From: Bartonella machadoae
GTDB taxonomy: Bacteria; Pseudomonadota; Alphaproteobacteria; Rhizobiales; Rhizobiaceae
Direction: 5' to 3'
Length of the DNA stretch: 64,000 nt
Assembly: GCF_022559585.1 (NCBI RefSeq)
Contig: NZ_CP087114.1
Location: 227,095-291,094 of the forward strand
Of the stretch, positions 14,025-23,804 are shown in pieces. Numbering within the stretch: the stretch's first letter is position 1; each line of letters begins with the position of its first letter. A model generated the notes under the pieces. That model was not told the DNA's origin. It made no database searches and saw only the letters and a list, made by a program, of their open reading frames with translations. The translations under genes were made by a program, and so were the position numbers.

Positions 14025-14127
14025 ATTGGTAGGATTTTCATTCTCACAATCAATGTAGACACAATTTCAGATGATAAACAATGACTTTTAAAACTTGAGA
14101 ACTATGCATCTTTGTAGATATTTTGTG

Positions 14128-15507
14128 CTAAGTTTTATTTTTAAAGAGGTGATAAAGAGCACGAATAACTTGTGCAGAACCGCCGATAGGATAGCCTGGT
14201 TTTTCTTTTGGCACCCATCCGTAAAGATCAAAATGCGCAAAATGCTTGGTTTTTTCAACAAAAGAGTTAAGAAACAAAGCAGCGATTATAGAGCCAGCAA
14301 AGTTATTTCCGCTTATGTTGTTAAGATCAGCAATGGGTGATGATAACATTTCCTGATAGGGCTTCCAAAGCGGCATTTGCCAAAGAGGATCTGAAACAGA
14401 ATAAGCAGAGTGAGAAATTTGTTGTGCCCAGAGTGAATCATTACAATAAAATGCCGGAAGATCTGGTCCTAATGCTATCCGCGCAGCTCCTGTTAAAGTC
14501 GCCATACAAAGCATGAATTGTGGGCTTTCTTCATCGCCATAGGTTAGTGCATCAGCAAGAACAAGACGCCCTTCAGCATCTGTATTGCCAACTTCAACGC
14601 TTAAGCCTTTACGACTTTGCAGAATATCTCCTGGCCTGTAAGCATTAGCAGAAATTGCATTTTCAACAGCTGGAATCAAAACACGCAGACAAAAGGGTAA
14701 TTTTGCATCCATGATCAGTTTAGCCAATCCCAAAACATGTGCACCACCGCCCATATCTTTTTTCATGAGTGACATGTTATTTGCCGATTTAATATTGAGT
14801 CCTCCCGTATCAAAGGTTACACCTTTTCCAACCAACGTTATTTTAGGATGATTTTCTTGCCCCCAGCGCAGATCAATGAGTCGTGGCGCAGTGCTACCGG
14901 CGCGTCCTACAGCATGGATCATCGGAAAATTATGTGTTAAAAGTTCATCTCCACAAATGCTCTTGACATCAGCACCATAGACTTCCCCCAGTTGGCGTGC
15001 TTCTTTCTCGAGGGTGTTAGGATTCATATCATTGGCAGGAATATTGATGAGATCACGAACAAGAAAGACAGTTTTATAAATGCGTTGAAGCTCATCGAGG
15101 TCAACCATTTCGTTGACAGAAATCGATAACGATTTGGAGGAAGATTCGTGACGATAACGGTTAAATTGATAACTTCCAAATGCCAGTCCAAGGTAGCTAT
15201 TTATTTCATGGGAAGCTGTCCCTTCTAAATGCCAATGTCCAGCAGGAAGATTTTTAGCAAGAATGCCTGTAATAAAGGGGTCATCACCATTGCCAATTCC
15301 AAAGAGAACTTTTTTTAAATGTCCCGTTTCGTGAGGAATAAAGAGTATTTGTCCTGCTTTTCCAGTGAAATCGTTTACTTTCATCCACGCTGTTGTTGAA
15401 GCATCAAACGATAAGTCACTAAGATTTTCTTGGTTCACTAAGAGTATAGGACAGCTATTCTCAACATGTGTTGAACTGAAATAAATGTGATGTAAATGCA
15501 TATTCAT
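14128..15507 (-). CDS. M17 leucyl aminopeptidase family protein
   Basis: 459-residue cytosolic metallopeptidase that removes N-terminal residues from peptides. The dizinc-site segments are intact: VGKGVTFDTGGLNIK, KKDMGGGAH and the family signature NTDAEGRLVLADAL. It was started at ATG 15507, which has TGAGGA upstream and leaves 7 bases to coaA; a longer frame would overlap coaA. In related genomes an NlpC/P60 hydrolase gene follows, and here that neighbour is a broken remnant. Confidence 0.9.
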   Translation of the reverse strand: MNMHLHHIYFSSTHVENSCPILLVNQENLSDLSFDASTTAWMKVNDFTGKAGQILFIPHETGHLKKVLFGIGNGDDPFITGILAKNLPAGHWHLEGTASHEINSYLGLAFGSYQFNRYRHESSSKSLSISVNEMVDLDELQRIYKTVFLVRDLINIPANDMNPNTLEKEARQLGEVYGADVKSICGDELLTHNFPMIHAVGRAGSTAPRLIDLRWGQENHPKITLVGKGVTFDTGGLNIKSANNMSLMKKDMGGGAHVLGLAKLIMDAKLPFCLRVLIPAVENAISANAYRPGDILQSRKGLSVEVGNTDAEGRLVLADALTYGDEESPQFMLCMATLTGAARIALGPDLPAFYCNDSLWAQQISHSAYSVSDPLWQMPLWKPYQEMLSSPIADLNNISGNNFAGSIIAALFLNSFVEKTKHFAHFDLYGWVPKEKPGYPIGGSAQVIRALYHLFKNKT

Positions 15508-15514
15508 GAAATCC

Positions 15515-16513
15515 TCATAGTCGCCGAAGTGCGACATATTCAACCAAATGGTTTTTTCCTTTACGTAGAATGAGATTAGAGCGTGGTCGTGTTGGCAAGA
15601 TATTTTCTTGTAAATTCTTCAAATTAATCGTTTGCCAAAGTTCTTGCGCGATTTTTGAAGCTTCTTTTTCGTTGAGATGTGCATAACGATGAAAGTAAGA
15701 TTCAGGATTTTGAAAAGCTGTTTTACGCAAACGTTTGAATCGTTCTAAATACCAGCGACGAATGACTTCTGTTTCAGCATCCACATAGATTGAAAAATCA
15801 AAAAAATCTGAAACGAAAGGAATAACTTTCCCATCTTTAGGAAGATCACTGACCTGTAATACATTAATCCCTTCGACAATTAAAATATCAGGACGATCAA
15901 TGATAATAGTTTGATTTTCCAAAACATCATAGGTCATATGCGAATAAAGTGGAGCAGGAACATTACCAATACCGGCCTTTATAGCAGAAAGAAAACACAG
16001 CAATTTCTTAATGTCATAAGAATCGGGAAATCCTTTACGATGCATACGATTTTTTTGCTGTAAAACAGTATTAGGATAAAGAAAGCCATCCGTTGTAATC
16101 AAATCAACTTTAAGGCTGGATGCCCAACGTTTTAAAAGTTCTTGAAGAATGCGCGCAGTCGTTGATTTCCCTACTGCTACAGAGCCAGCAATCCCAATAA
16201 TAAAAGGCGTTTTCCTCGTTCCTTTTTGATGTAAAAATTGTTGACGCTTATGAAAAAGCTCTTGTACAGCTTCAACATGACAGGATAATAAACGCGATAA
16301 GGAAAGATAAATGCGTTGCACTTCTTCAAGATCAATTGGATCATCAATTGAACGTAAATTCTTGATTTCATCAAAAGTCAAGGTCAATGGTGTATCGTCA
16401 CGAAATTGAGACCATTCTTGTGCCGTAAAGACACGATAGGGTGAATATCGATCAGAAATAGATTTGACCAAGTTATCTTCTTGATCAATTTTTGAGAGAA
16501 GCGTATCAATCAT
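15515..16513 (-). CDS. coaA: Pantothenate kinase, type I
   Basis: 332 residues. It phosphorylates pantothenate in the first step of coenzyme A synthesis. The P-loop [17 protein letters not shown] (about residues 107-123) is complete, followed by [11 protein letters not shown] and VEGINVLQ, all typical of the bacterial type I enzyme. It probably forms a transcription unit with the downstream aminopeptidase gene. Confidence 0.95.
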   Translation of the reverse strand: MIDTLLSKIDQEDNLVKSISDRYSPYRVFTAQEWSQFRDDTPLTLTFDEIKNLRSIDDPIDLEEVQRIYLSLSRLLSCHVEAVQELFHKRQQFLHQKGTRKTPFIIGIAGSVAVGKSTTARILQELLKRWASSLKVDLITTDGFLYPNTVLQQKNRMHRKGFPDSYDIKKLLCFLSAIKAGIGNVPAPLYSHMTYDVLENQTIIIDRPDILIVEGINVLQVSDLPKDGKVIPFVSDFFDFSIYVDAETEVIRRWYLERFKRLRKTAFQNPESYFHRYAHLNEKEASKIAQELWQTINLKNLQENILPTRPRSNLILRKGKNHLVEYVALRRL

Positions 16514-16631
16514 TTGTGTTAGTCAGGAGTTTTTTCTGTAATCATTAATTAAGGATAAAGAGGGTGTGTGTTTTGCATTCAAACGAGTTTTATTTTGCAT
16601 ATTTTCTTCTTTAAAATAATAGAGTCTTTTA

Positions 16632-17621
16632 TTAGCTTATGGTCCAGTCATTCCATTGTGAATGGATTTGAGTCAATGAGTGTCCTTGTGCCAAAAAGGC
16701 CCATAAAAGTAAACGTGCTTTTACTGCTGATAAATAACCAGACATGAGTGCACCAGAAGCAATCAGATCAACTTCTGAACCTTTATAACCATAAGTTGTG
16801 CGTGTTGTTGAGCCAGTGCAGGTGCGACTAGCGATAATGATTGGTATTTTTTGTGTATATTGTCGTATGATGTCTGCTTCTTCAAAACTACAGTGTCCTG
16901 ATCCAAAACCAGCAATGACAAGTCCAGCATAATGCCCACTTTCAAGACAGAAGCGCGTTAACTGTGTATTAGAGGATAAAGAGGAGTATAGGAGTGCCAC
17001 TTGGTGATGATAATTTTGAGGAAGATCAAATGTTTTTGGGAAAAAATTTCGATCATTAAAATAAACCACTTTTCCTTCCAAAAGAGAGCCTAAAACACCT
17101 ACCAAGCCTGATTGAAATGTTTCAATTTTAACAGTATGGCTTTTTTGGACCCAATAAGGTGAGTGAATGGTATCATTGAAGACAACTAAAACACCTCTAT
17201 TTCGACTTTGTGGATGAACAGCAACACGTGTTGCTGCTAAAATATTTGCTGGTCCATCAGCGCCTGCTTCACAGGGGATGCGCATAGCACCAGTTATAAT
17301 GAGTGGTTCTGCTTTATCCCAATAAAGAGAAAGAAAAAAAGCAGTTTCCTCAATTGTATCAGTCCCTTGAGTTAAAACAATGCCTTCTGCGCCATTTTTT
17401 ATTTGTTGTGTTGCCCACTCTATGATTTCAAACAGAATCTTAAAGGACAAAGATCCACTCGGTAATTGTGTTAATGTTTGCGCGTGAATATCAGCAACTT
17501 TATTTAAATAAGGAACATTTTTTATGAGAACATCTGAAGTTAATGTTGGCTGCATTTTGCCAAAATCGTCAGCAGCCATGGCAATTGTTCCTCCCAGTGT
17601 CCCTATAGCTATTTTTTTCAT
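16632..17621 (-). CDS. L-asparaginase family amidohydrolase
   Basis: 329 residues. The two catalytic threonine regions are present: GTLGGTIAM at the N-terminus and LTQGTDTIEETAFFL around residue 100. GAMR and GADGPANILAA follow. There is no signal peptide after the chosen start, so it is probably cytosolic, with asparagine hydrolysis as the likely activity. I used ATG 17621 because AAAGGAAA lies upstream and the protein then begins MKKIAIGTLGG; a longer frame adds 17 unrelated residues. Confidence 0.85.
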   Translation of the reverse strand: MKKIAIGTLGGTIAMAADDFGKMQPTLTSDVLIKNVPYLNKVADIHAQTLTQLPSGSLSFKILFEIIEWATQQIKNGAEGIVLTQGTDTIEETAFFLSLYWDKAEPLIITGAMRIPCEAGADGPANILAATRVAVHPQSRNRGVLVVFNDTIHSPYWVQKSHTVKIETFQSGLVGVLGSLLEGKVVYFNDRNFFPKTFDLPQNYHHQVALLYSSLSSNTQLTRFCLESGHYAGLVIAGFGSGHCSFEEADIIRQYTQKIPIIIASRTCTGSTTRTTYGYKGSEVDLIASGALMSGYLSAVKARLLLWAFLAQGHSLTQIHSQWNDWTIS

Positions 17622-17829
17622 AGTTTTTCCTTTAAAAGACGCAAACTGTTTACTAAAACTCTTTAGCAACAATTTGCATTGATAACAATGATATCATTTT
17701 TTTATTTCAATAAATTGAATTTTGTTAGATCATTGTGTTTTGCAATGTATGTTCTTAAATAAAGGTCATAGTAATTGGATGTTACATTTGATGAAAAGAA
17801 AACAATATTAAAAATAGAGGTCAATATTA

Positions 17830-18408
17830 ATGAATTTTCTTATGGCAGAACATAGGCCAAACATAATGTATGGTACAACGATTATTACTGTACGAAAAGG
17901 TGGTAAAGTTGTAATGGCTGGTGATGGTCAGGTTTCACTTGGGCAGACGATCATGAAAGGCAATGCACGCAAAGTTCGTCGTCTTGGTAAAGGTGGAGCA
18001 GTTATTGCTGGTTTTGCAGGCGCAACAGCAGATGCTTTTACGTTGCTGGAAAGATTAGAAACAAAGCTTGAGCAATATCCTGATCAACTCATGCGTGCTT
18101 GTGTAGAACTTGCAAAAGACTGGCGCACAGACCGCTATTTACGTCGTCTTGAAGCAATGATGCTTGTCGCTGATAAGAAAGTAACATTAGCTTTAACAGG
18201 CCTTGGTGATGTCTTAGAACCAGAAGATGGGGTTATGGCTATTGGTTCTGGAGGCAATTTTGCTGTTTCAGCTGCTCGTGCACTCATGGATGTGGATCTG
18301 GATGCAGAAACCATTGCCCGTAAAGCTATGAATATTGCCGCTAAAATTTGTGTTTACACCAATGATCATTTTACCATTGAAACATTGGATGCAGAATTAT
18401 CTTCTTAG
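17830..18408 (+). CDS. hslV: HslV, protease subunit of the HslUV complex
   Basis: 192-residue proteasome-like threonine peptidase. The catalytic Thr follows a short propeptide ([10 protein letters not shown] after IMYG), as in other alphaproteobacteria. [14 protein letters not shown] and the Gly-rich loops are conserved. Start ATG 17830 has GAGG about 10 bases upstream; an alternative ATG at 17842 has no ribosome site. hslU follows 14 bases downstream. Confidence 0.95.
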   Translation: MNFLMAEHRPNIMYGTTIITVRKGGKVVMAGDGQVSLGQTIMKGNARKVRRLGKGGAVIAGFAGATADAFTLLERLETKLEQYPDQLMRACVELAKDWRTDRYLRRLEAMMLVADKKVTLALTGLGDVLEPEDGVMAIGSGGNFAVSAARALMDVDLDAETIARKAMNIAAKICVYTNDHFTIETLDAELSS

Positions 18409-18422
18409 AGAAAGTTATTTGA

Positions 18423-19733
18423 ATGTGTGTTGTATTTTCCCCTCGTGAGACTGTTTCTGAACTAGATCGTTTTATTATTGGTCAAAATGATGCCAAACGT
18501 TCTGTTGCTATTGCATTGCGTAATCGGTGGCGTAGACAACAGCTTGATGGACCAATGCGTGAAGAGGTTATGCCAAAAAATATTTTGATGATAGGACCAA
18601 CAGGCGTTGGTAAGACAGGTATAGCGCGTCGATTAGCAAAACTTGCTGGAGCACCTTTTGTAAAAGTAGAAGCGACGAAATTCACTGAAGTTGGTTATGT
18701 AGGACGTGATGTTGAGCAAATTATTCGTGACCTTGTGGAGATTGCTATTTCTCTTGTGCGTGAAAAAAAACGAGATGAAGTCAAAGTAAAAGCTCACATG
18801 AATGCTGAAGAGCGCGTTTTAGATGCCCTTGTTGGTAAGACAGCAAGTCCCATGACTCGCGATAGTTTTCGTAAAAAATTGCGCGAAGGTGAATTGGATG
18901 AGAAAGAAATTGAAATTGAAGTGGCTGATAATAACAGCAATAGCGCTTCAACTTTTGATATTCCTGGGATTCCTGGTGCACAAATGGGAATTATGAATTT
19001 GTCAGATATTTTTGGTAAAATGGGCAGTCGTACAAAGATTCGCAAAATAACAGTAAAAGATGCTTTTAAACCTCTCATTGATGATGAATCTGAAAAGCTC
19101 CTTGATCAAGATCAGATTATTCAAGAAGCACTTCGTGTTACTGAAAATGATGGGATTGTTTTTATCGATGAGATTGACAAAATTGCCACAAGGGATGGTG
19201 GTGCTGGTGCTACTGTTTCGCGTGAAGGTGTGCAACGGGATCTTTTGCCTTTGGTTGAGGGAACAACAGTTTCTACAAAATATGGTCAAGTCAAAACAGA
19301 TCATATTCTTTTTATTGTCTCAGGTGCGTTTCATGTTGCTAAACCATCTGATTTATTGCCAGAATTGCAAGGGCGTCTGCCCATTCGTGTGGAGTTGAAC
19401 GCTCTTACAAGGGAAGATTTACGACGTATTTTAACTGAACCTGAAGCCAGTTTGATTAAGCAATATATTGCCTTAATGGCAACAGAAGAGGTTCATTTAG
19501 AAATTACCGATGATGCGATTGATGCTTTAGCAGATATTGCTGTGGACTTAAATGCAAGAATTGAAAATATAGGAGCACGTCGTTTGCAAACGGTAATGGA
19601 GCGTGTTTTAGATGAGATTTCTTTTACAGCACCCGATAAAGCGGGAACATCGTTTAAAGTTGACGCTGCTTATGTCAAACAATCTATAGGTGAACTTGCT
19701 GCTGATATCGATCTTTCACGTTTCATTCTTTAG
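18423..19733 (+). CDS. hslU: HslU, ATPase subunit of the HslUV protease
   Basis: 436-residue AAA+ unfoldase that feeds substrates into HslV. Walker A ([16 protein letters not shown]), the pore loop region (VGYVGRDVE), Walker B ([10 protein letters not shown]) and the sensor region [18 protein letters not shown] are intact. The conserved C-terminal tail (DLSRFIL), which inserts into HslV, is present. It converges on the methyltransferase gene with 16 bases between them. Confidence 0.97.
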   Translation: MCVVFSPRETVSELDRFIIGQNDAKRSVAIALRNRWRRQQLDGPMREEVMPKNILMIGPTGVGKTGIARRLAKLAGAPFVKVEATKFTEVGYVGRDVEQIIRDLVEIAISLVREKKRDEVKVKAHMNAEERVLDALVGKTASPMTRDSFRKKLREGELDEKEIEIEVADNNSNSASTFDIPGIPGAQMGIMNLSDIFGKMGSRTKIRKITVKDAFKPLIDDESEKLLDQDQIIQEALRVTENDGIVFIDEIDKIATRDGGAGATVSREGVQRDLLPLVEGTTVSTKYGQVKTDHILFIVSGAFHVAKPSDLLPELQGRLPIRVELNALTREDLRRILTEPEASLIKQYIALMATEEVHLEITDDAIDALADIAVDLNARIENIGARRLQTVMERVLDEISFTAPDKAGTSFKVDAAYVKQSIGELAADIDLSRFIL

Positions 19734-19749
19734 AGTCATCTTTTTTCGT

Positions 19750-20763
19750 CTAGCGGTGTGCTTCAATAACTTTAAAGCCGTCATTTTTTTCGTGTATCAA
19801 GACTGTACGAAAAATATCTTTTAACACTTTTTCATAAGGGAGGTGTCGGTTTGCAACAAGAAGCAATTTGCCGCTAGGCTTTAGGCATTTCGCGGCGTTT
19901 ATAATAAAATGCTGCCCTAATGAAATATCTGTTGTTCGTTGCGTGTGAAATGGTGGATTTGAAATAATTGTATCATAGAGATTTGCAATTGGTTCATGCA
20001 CAAGATCATGCCAGTAAAAATGAATGGGACAAGAAGTTGTTGCGTCTTGAAGGTGTTTTTTGGCTGCTTTCAAAGCATTATAATCAGCTTCATAAAGATC
20101 AAGAGTTGTTATTTTTTCACTTCTTTCAAGGGCAGCATAAGAAAGAAACCCCCAACCAGCACCAAAATCTGCAGTTTTTCCAGAAACAATTTTGTTTATA
20201 TGACAAGCAAGAGCGGCAGATCCAGGATCAATACGACCGTGTGAGAACATTCCAGAACAAGTCTGAAATTTATTTTCAAAAGTAAGTGGTGGTGAACGCA
20301 ATTGTTCAATTTTCTGTCTATCGATTTGTTGTGGAACTTGAATCCAGAAGACCAGTCCATGGTTTTTGGACAATTTATCAGTGATCGGAATGAGCGTTTT
20401 AACCCATTTCATCATTGAAGCAGCTCCAGCAGTTTTATTTCCACCGATAACAATCCACCCACCAGGTTGAACACATTCTAATAAATCAAGAAAACAATTC
20501 TGGTTAAAACCACGATATTTGCTCAAACGTAAAAACGCACCATCATAAACAAGAGTTTTATCTATTTGAGGAGAGCAATGAAACTGGGCATCGGTAAATT
20601 TCAAAAAATCTGGTCGCCAAGGCGCTATAACTTTTAAATTTTGCTTCCATTCTAGAACAGGAAGTTCTGTTAAACCAAAACTCAACCAAGATTGGTTTGG
20701 AAGGGGGGGGGAGAGGCTGTGGTTTTCAAAAGGCAAAAACAGTAACACATATGTCTCTTTCAA
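19750..20763 (-). CDS. RsmC-like class I SAM-dependent methyltransferase
   Basis: 337 residues with the two-domain layout of RsmC-type 16S rRNA guanine-N2 methyltransferases. The C-terminal half has a SAM motif (VSGKTADFGAGWGFLSYAAL) and the catalytic NPPFH motif. The start is unclear: TTG 20763 gives the family-like MKETYVLLFLPFE, with a GTG five codons later as an alternative. The N-terminal coding region contains a run of nine C (plus-strand G at 20703-20711), which could slip and switch the gene off. The exact rRNA target is inferred. Confidence 0.75.
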   Translation of the reverse strand: MKETYVLLFLPFENHSLSPPLPNQSWLSFGLTELPVLEWKQNLKVIAPWRPDFLKFTDAQFHCSPQIDKTLVYDGAFLRLSKYRGFNQNCFLDLLECVQPGGWIVIGGNKTAGAASMMKWVKTLIPITDKLSKNHGLVFWIQVPQQIDRQKIEQLRSPPLTFENKFQTCSGMFSHGRIDPGSAALACHINKIVSGKTADFGAGWGFLSYAALERSEKITTLDLYEADYNALKAAKKHLQDATTSCPIHFYWHDLVHEPIANLYDTIISNPPFHTQRTTDISLGQHFIINAAKCLKPSGKLLLVANRHLPYEKVLKDIFRTVLIHEKNDGFKVIEAHR

Positions 20764-20799
20764 AGAAAAAATGCCATTCTAAGAGGAGGATGGCATTTT
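20764..20799 (-). terminator. intrinsic terminator after pnp
   Basis: The perfect 10-bp stem AAAATGCCAT (20768-20777) / ATGGCATTTT (20790-20799) has a 12-base loop. On the minus strand a T-run follows, just past the pnp stop. It should end rpsO-pnp transcripts before the methyltransferase gene. Confidence 0.75.
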
Positions 20800-20821
20800 A
20801 TTTTATAAGAAGAGGGAAAAG

Positions 20822-22957
20822 TCATTCTTCTTTTGCCGGTTTCTCATTTGTAATTTCTTTACCGGTTTTTTGATCAATGATTTTCATTGATAGTCGAACT
20901 TTACCACGTTCATCAAAGCCCATTAATTTAACCCAAACTTTATCACCTTCTTTAACAACATCTGTTGTTTTTGTGACGCGTTCTGATGCGAGCTGAGAGA
21001 TATGGACGAGTCCATCTCGTGAACCAAAGAAGTTTACAAATGCACCAAATTCTGCGGTTTTTACAACCGTTCCTTGGTAGATAGCACCAACTTCAGGTTC
21101 ATCAACAATGGAATGAATCCAGCGTTTTGCTGCTTCAATAGTTTTAGCATCGGCAGAAGCAATTTTAATTGTTCCATCATCTTCAATATTGATTTTTGCC
21201 CCAGTTTGCTCAACGATTTCTCGAATAACTTTACCACCAGAACCAATAACATCACGAATTTTATCAACAGGAATATTCATCACTTCGATACGTGGAGAAA
21301 ATTCGCTAAGTTCAGCACGGGCACTGGTTAAAGCTTTAGCCATTTCGTTAAGAATATGGATTCGGCCACCTTTAGCTTGCTCAAGTGCGATTTTCATGAT
21401 TTCTTCAGTAATACCATCAATTTTGATATCCATTTGCAAGGCGGTAATACCATTTTCTGTTCCCGCTACTTTGAAATCCATATCTCCGAGATGATCTTCA
21501 TCTCCTAAAATATCAGACAACACAGCAAAGCGTTCCCCTTCTTTAATTAAACCCATAGCAATACCTGCGACAGGGCGCGCTAGAGGAACACCAGCATCCA
21601 TAAGAGCAAGTGAAGTGCCGCAAACAGTTGCCATGGAGGAAGAGCCATTGGACTCAGTAATTTCTGAGACAGCACGAATAGTATAGGGAAAAGATTCCTT
21701 CGTTGGCAACATAGGATGAATTGCCCGCCACGCTAATTTTCCATGTCCAATTTCGCGACGCCCAGGAGAGCCAAGACGCCCTGTTTCTCCGACTGAAAAT
21801 GGTGGAAAATTGTAATGGAGAAGAAATGTTTCCTTATACATACCTGTTAAAGAGTCAACATACTGCTCATCCTCACCCGTTCCTAGTGTTGCAACAACAA
21901 TTGCTTGTGTTTCTCCACGCGTAAAGAGTGCTGATCCATGCGTGCGAGGTAAAATACTCACTTCTGATTTGATAGGACGTACTGTTGAAAGGTTACGTCC
22001 ATCAATACGTTTTTCTGTATCCAAAATATTCCAGCGAACAATTTTTGCTTGCAACTGTTTAAAAACGGTTGCAATTTGCTCTGCACTAAATTGACAGTCT
22101 TCTTCCGTTTCGGGCATAAATTTATTGACAATTTCGGCCTTAAGCGCATCAATTGCAGCGTATCGCTCCTGTTTATCAGTAATTGTGTAAGCTTTTCGTA
22201 TATCCTTTTCAGCCATTTCTAGCATAGCTTTCTCAAGATCAGAAAGATCTTCAGGAATAAAATCGCGTGGGTCTTTTGCTGCAACTTCAGCAAGTTTGAT
22301 GATGGCATCAAGAACAGGTTGTAAGCCTTTATGCCCAAACATAACGGCTCCCAACATGATGTCTTCCGGCAATTCTTGTGCTTCTGATTCAACCATCAAC
22401 ACAGCACTTTCTGTTCCAGCAACAACAAGATCAAGTTTTGATTCAGGCATTTCATCGATATGAGGATTGAGAACATATTGTCCATTACAGTAGCCGACAC
22501 GGGCACCGGCAATGGGGCCCATGAAAGGAACACCTGATAAGGTTAAAGCCGCAGAAGATGCAATCATTGCAAGGATATCGGGATTATTCTCGAGATCATG
22601 CTGTAGAACGGAAACAATAACTTGCGTATCATTTTTATAACCATCGGCAAAGAGGGGACGAATAGGACGATCAATCAAACGCGAAATCAAAGTTTCATTT
22701 TCGGTTGGCCGACTTTCACGTTTTAAATAACCACCAGGGATTCTACCGACAGCATAGGATTTTTCTTGATAATTAACGGTAAGTGGAAAAAAATCTTGGT
22801 CTGGTTTTGGACTTTTTGCCGATACAACGGTTGCTAAGACAACAGTTTCCCCATAGGTAGCAATAACTGCACCATCAGCTTGACGTGCTATTTTCCCTGT
22901 TTCGATGGTGAGTGGTCGTCCAGCCCATTCAATTTCTATCTTATGCGTTTTGAACAT
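20822..22957 (-). CDS. pnp: Polyribonucleotide nucleotidyltransferase (PNPase)
   Basis: 711-residue 3'-5' phosphorolytic exoribonuclease of the RNA degradosome. Two RNase PH domains are separated by a helical linker. A KH domain ([20 protein letters not shown], about residues 560-580) and a C-terminal S1 domain ([20 protein letters not shown]) follow. Length is normal. It lies downstream of rpsO with a terminator and a base-paired leader between them. Confidence 0.97.
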   Translation of the reverse strand: MFKTHKIEIEWAGRPLTIETGKIARQADGAVIATYGETVVLATVVSAKSPKPDQDFFPLTVNYQEKSYAVGRIPGGYLKRESRPTENETLISRLIDRPIRPLFADGYKNDTQVIVSVLQHDLENNPDILAMIASSAALTLSGVPFMGPIAGARVGYCNGQYVLNPHIDEMPESKLDLVVAGTESAVLMVESEAQELPEDIMLGAVMFGHKGLQPVLDAIIKLAEVAAKDPRDFIPEDLSDLEKAMLEMAEKDIRKAYTITDKQERYAAIDALKAEIVNKFMPETEEDCQFSAEQIATVFKQLQAKIVRWNILDTEKRIDGRNLSTVRPIKSEVSILPRTHGSALFTRGETQAIVVATLGTGEDEQYVDSLTGMYKETFLLHYNFPPFSVGETGRLGSPGRREIGHGKLAWRAIHPMLPTKESFPYTIRAVSEITESNGSSSMATVCGTSLALMDAGVPLARPVAGIAMGLIKEGERFAVLSDILGDEDHLGDMDFKVAGTENGITALQMDIKIDGITEEIMKIALEQAKGGRIHILNEMAKALTSARAELSEFSPRIEVMNIPVDKIRDVIGSGGKVIREIVEQTGAKINIEDDGTIKIASADAKTIEAAKRWIHSIVDEPEVGAIYQGTVVKTAEFGAFVNFFGSRDGLVHISQLASERVTKTTDVVKEGDKVWVKLMGFDERGKVRLSMKIIDQKTGKEITNEKPAKEE

Positions 22958-23033
22958 TTTTTATCCTTAATGATCAGTGTTCATATTTTTAAGTGTTCAC
23001 GTTTCGGTTTTGCGTAGCATATTTAGAAGCTCT

Positions 23034-23120
23034 GGGCAGGACAACAAGAGACTTCTGTCTTTTTGCAAGAAGAGAGGAGTAAATCGCAATTTAAACGCGA
23101 AGTAACCAGCAATCCTGCCC
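23034..23120 (-). promoter_or_regulatory. base-paired pnp 5' leader
   Basis: GGGCAGGA (23034-23041) pairs with TCCTGCCC (23113-23120), and within it ACTTC (23051-23055) pairs with GAAGT (23099-23103). The result is a long interrupted stem in the untranslated leader of pnp, ending about 75 bases before its start codon. In E. coli a long pnp leader stem is cut by RNase III and mediates PNPase autoregulation. An equivalent role here is inference. Confidence 0.5.
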
Positions 23121-23165
23121 CATGATAATGATTCATAAATTTTTAAGTTTTCAACTAAAAGCAGC

Positions 23166-23215
23166 AAACTGAAAAAATGGATGGTTTTTTAGAAAAACCA
23201 CCCACCCATTTTTTT
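23166..23215 (-). terminator. intrinsic terminator after rpsO
   Basis: On the minus strand, directly after the rpsO stop, ATGGGTGGGTGGTTTTT pairs with AAAAACCATCCAT through a small bulge and tight loop. A T-run follows. It separates rpsO from pnp, although read-through is common in this pair. Confidence 0.7.
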
Positions 23216-23483
23216 AGCGCCGTAAACCTAACTTTTTGATAAGTGCTTGATAACGATTTTGGTCAATTCCTTTCAGGTAATCAAGAAGCCGACGACGTTG
23301 AGACACCATTTTCAAAAGACCACGACGAGAATGGTTATCTTTTTTATGAGATTTAAAATGGTTTGTTAAATTAGAAATACGTTCAGAAAGTACCGCTACC
23401 TGTACTTCTGGTGATCCTGTATCACCAACTTTATTTGCATATTCTGCGATAAGAGCTTGTTTACGTTCAGCTGTAATCGACAT
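23214..23483 (-). CDS. rpsO: 30S ribosomal protein S15
   Basis: 89 residues, the standard S15 length. Conserved segments are [30 protein letters not shown] and RRRLLDYLK, which bind the 16S rRNA central domain. Upstream of pnp as in most bacteria. The start ATG has AAAGGATAA upstream. Confidence 0.97.
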   Translation of the reverse strand: MSITAERKQALIAEYANKVGDTGSPEVQVAVLSERISNLTNHFKSHKKDNHSRRGLLKMVSQRRRLLDYLKGIDQNRYQALIKKLGLRR

Positions 23484-23804
23484 CGTATTATCCTTTCAAA
23501 AAACGAAGAAACCAAAGTTACCCACAGCCGAGATGTCGTTCAGCAAGGGTCTGTGAAAAAACAAGAAGAGTTGAAGAATCTTGCTTATTTTAGGGTTTAT
23601 ATAGGAAAGAAGGTTAAAATACTAGTCCTTAAAACTATCTTGAAAACTTATCTTACAATAAAGGATTTTGTTTTAAAATATTGATTTTAACAGAGCTTTA
23701 TGAGAATTTTTTTAAAGAATTATGCATCCTTTTGATACAAAGATGACAGCTTTAGAGAATGAGTGTGATAAAAAAAGCAATAAATATCGATTGGGAGGCA
23801 AAAG
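23484..23804. other. divergent intergenic region, rpsO / MFS gene
   Basis: About 320 bases carrying the promoters of both flanking genes. No RNA gene or repeat was recognised. Confidence 0.4.
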
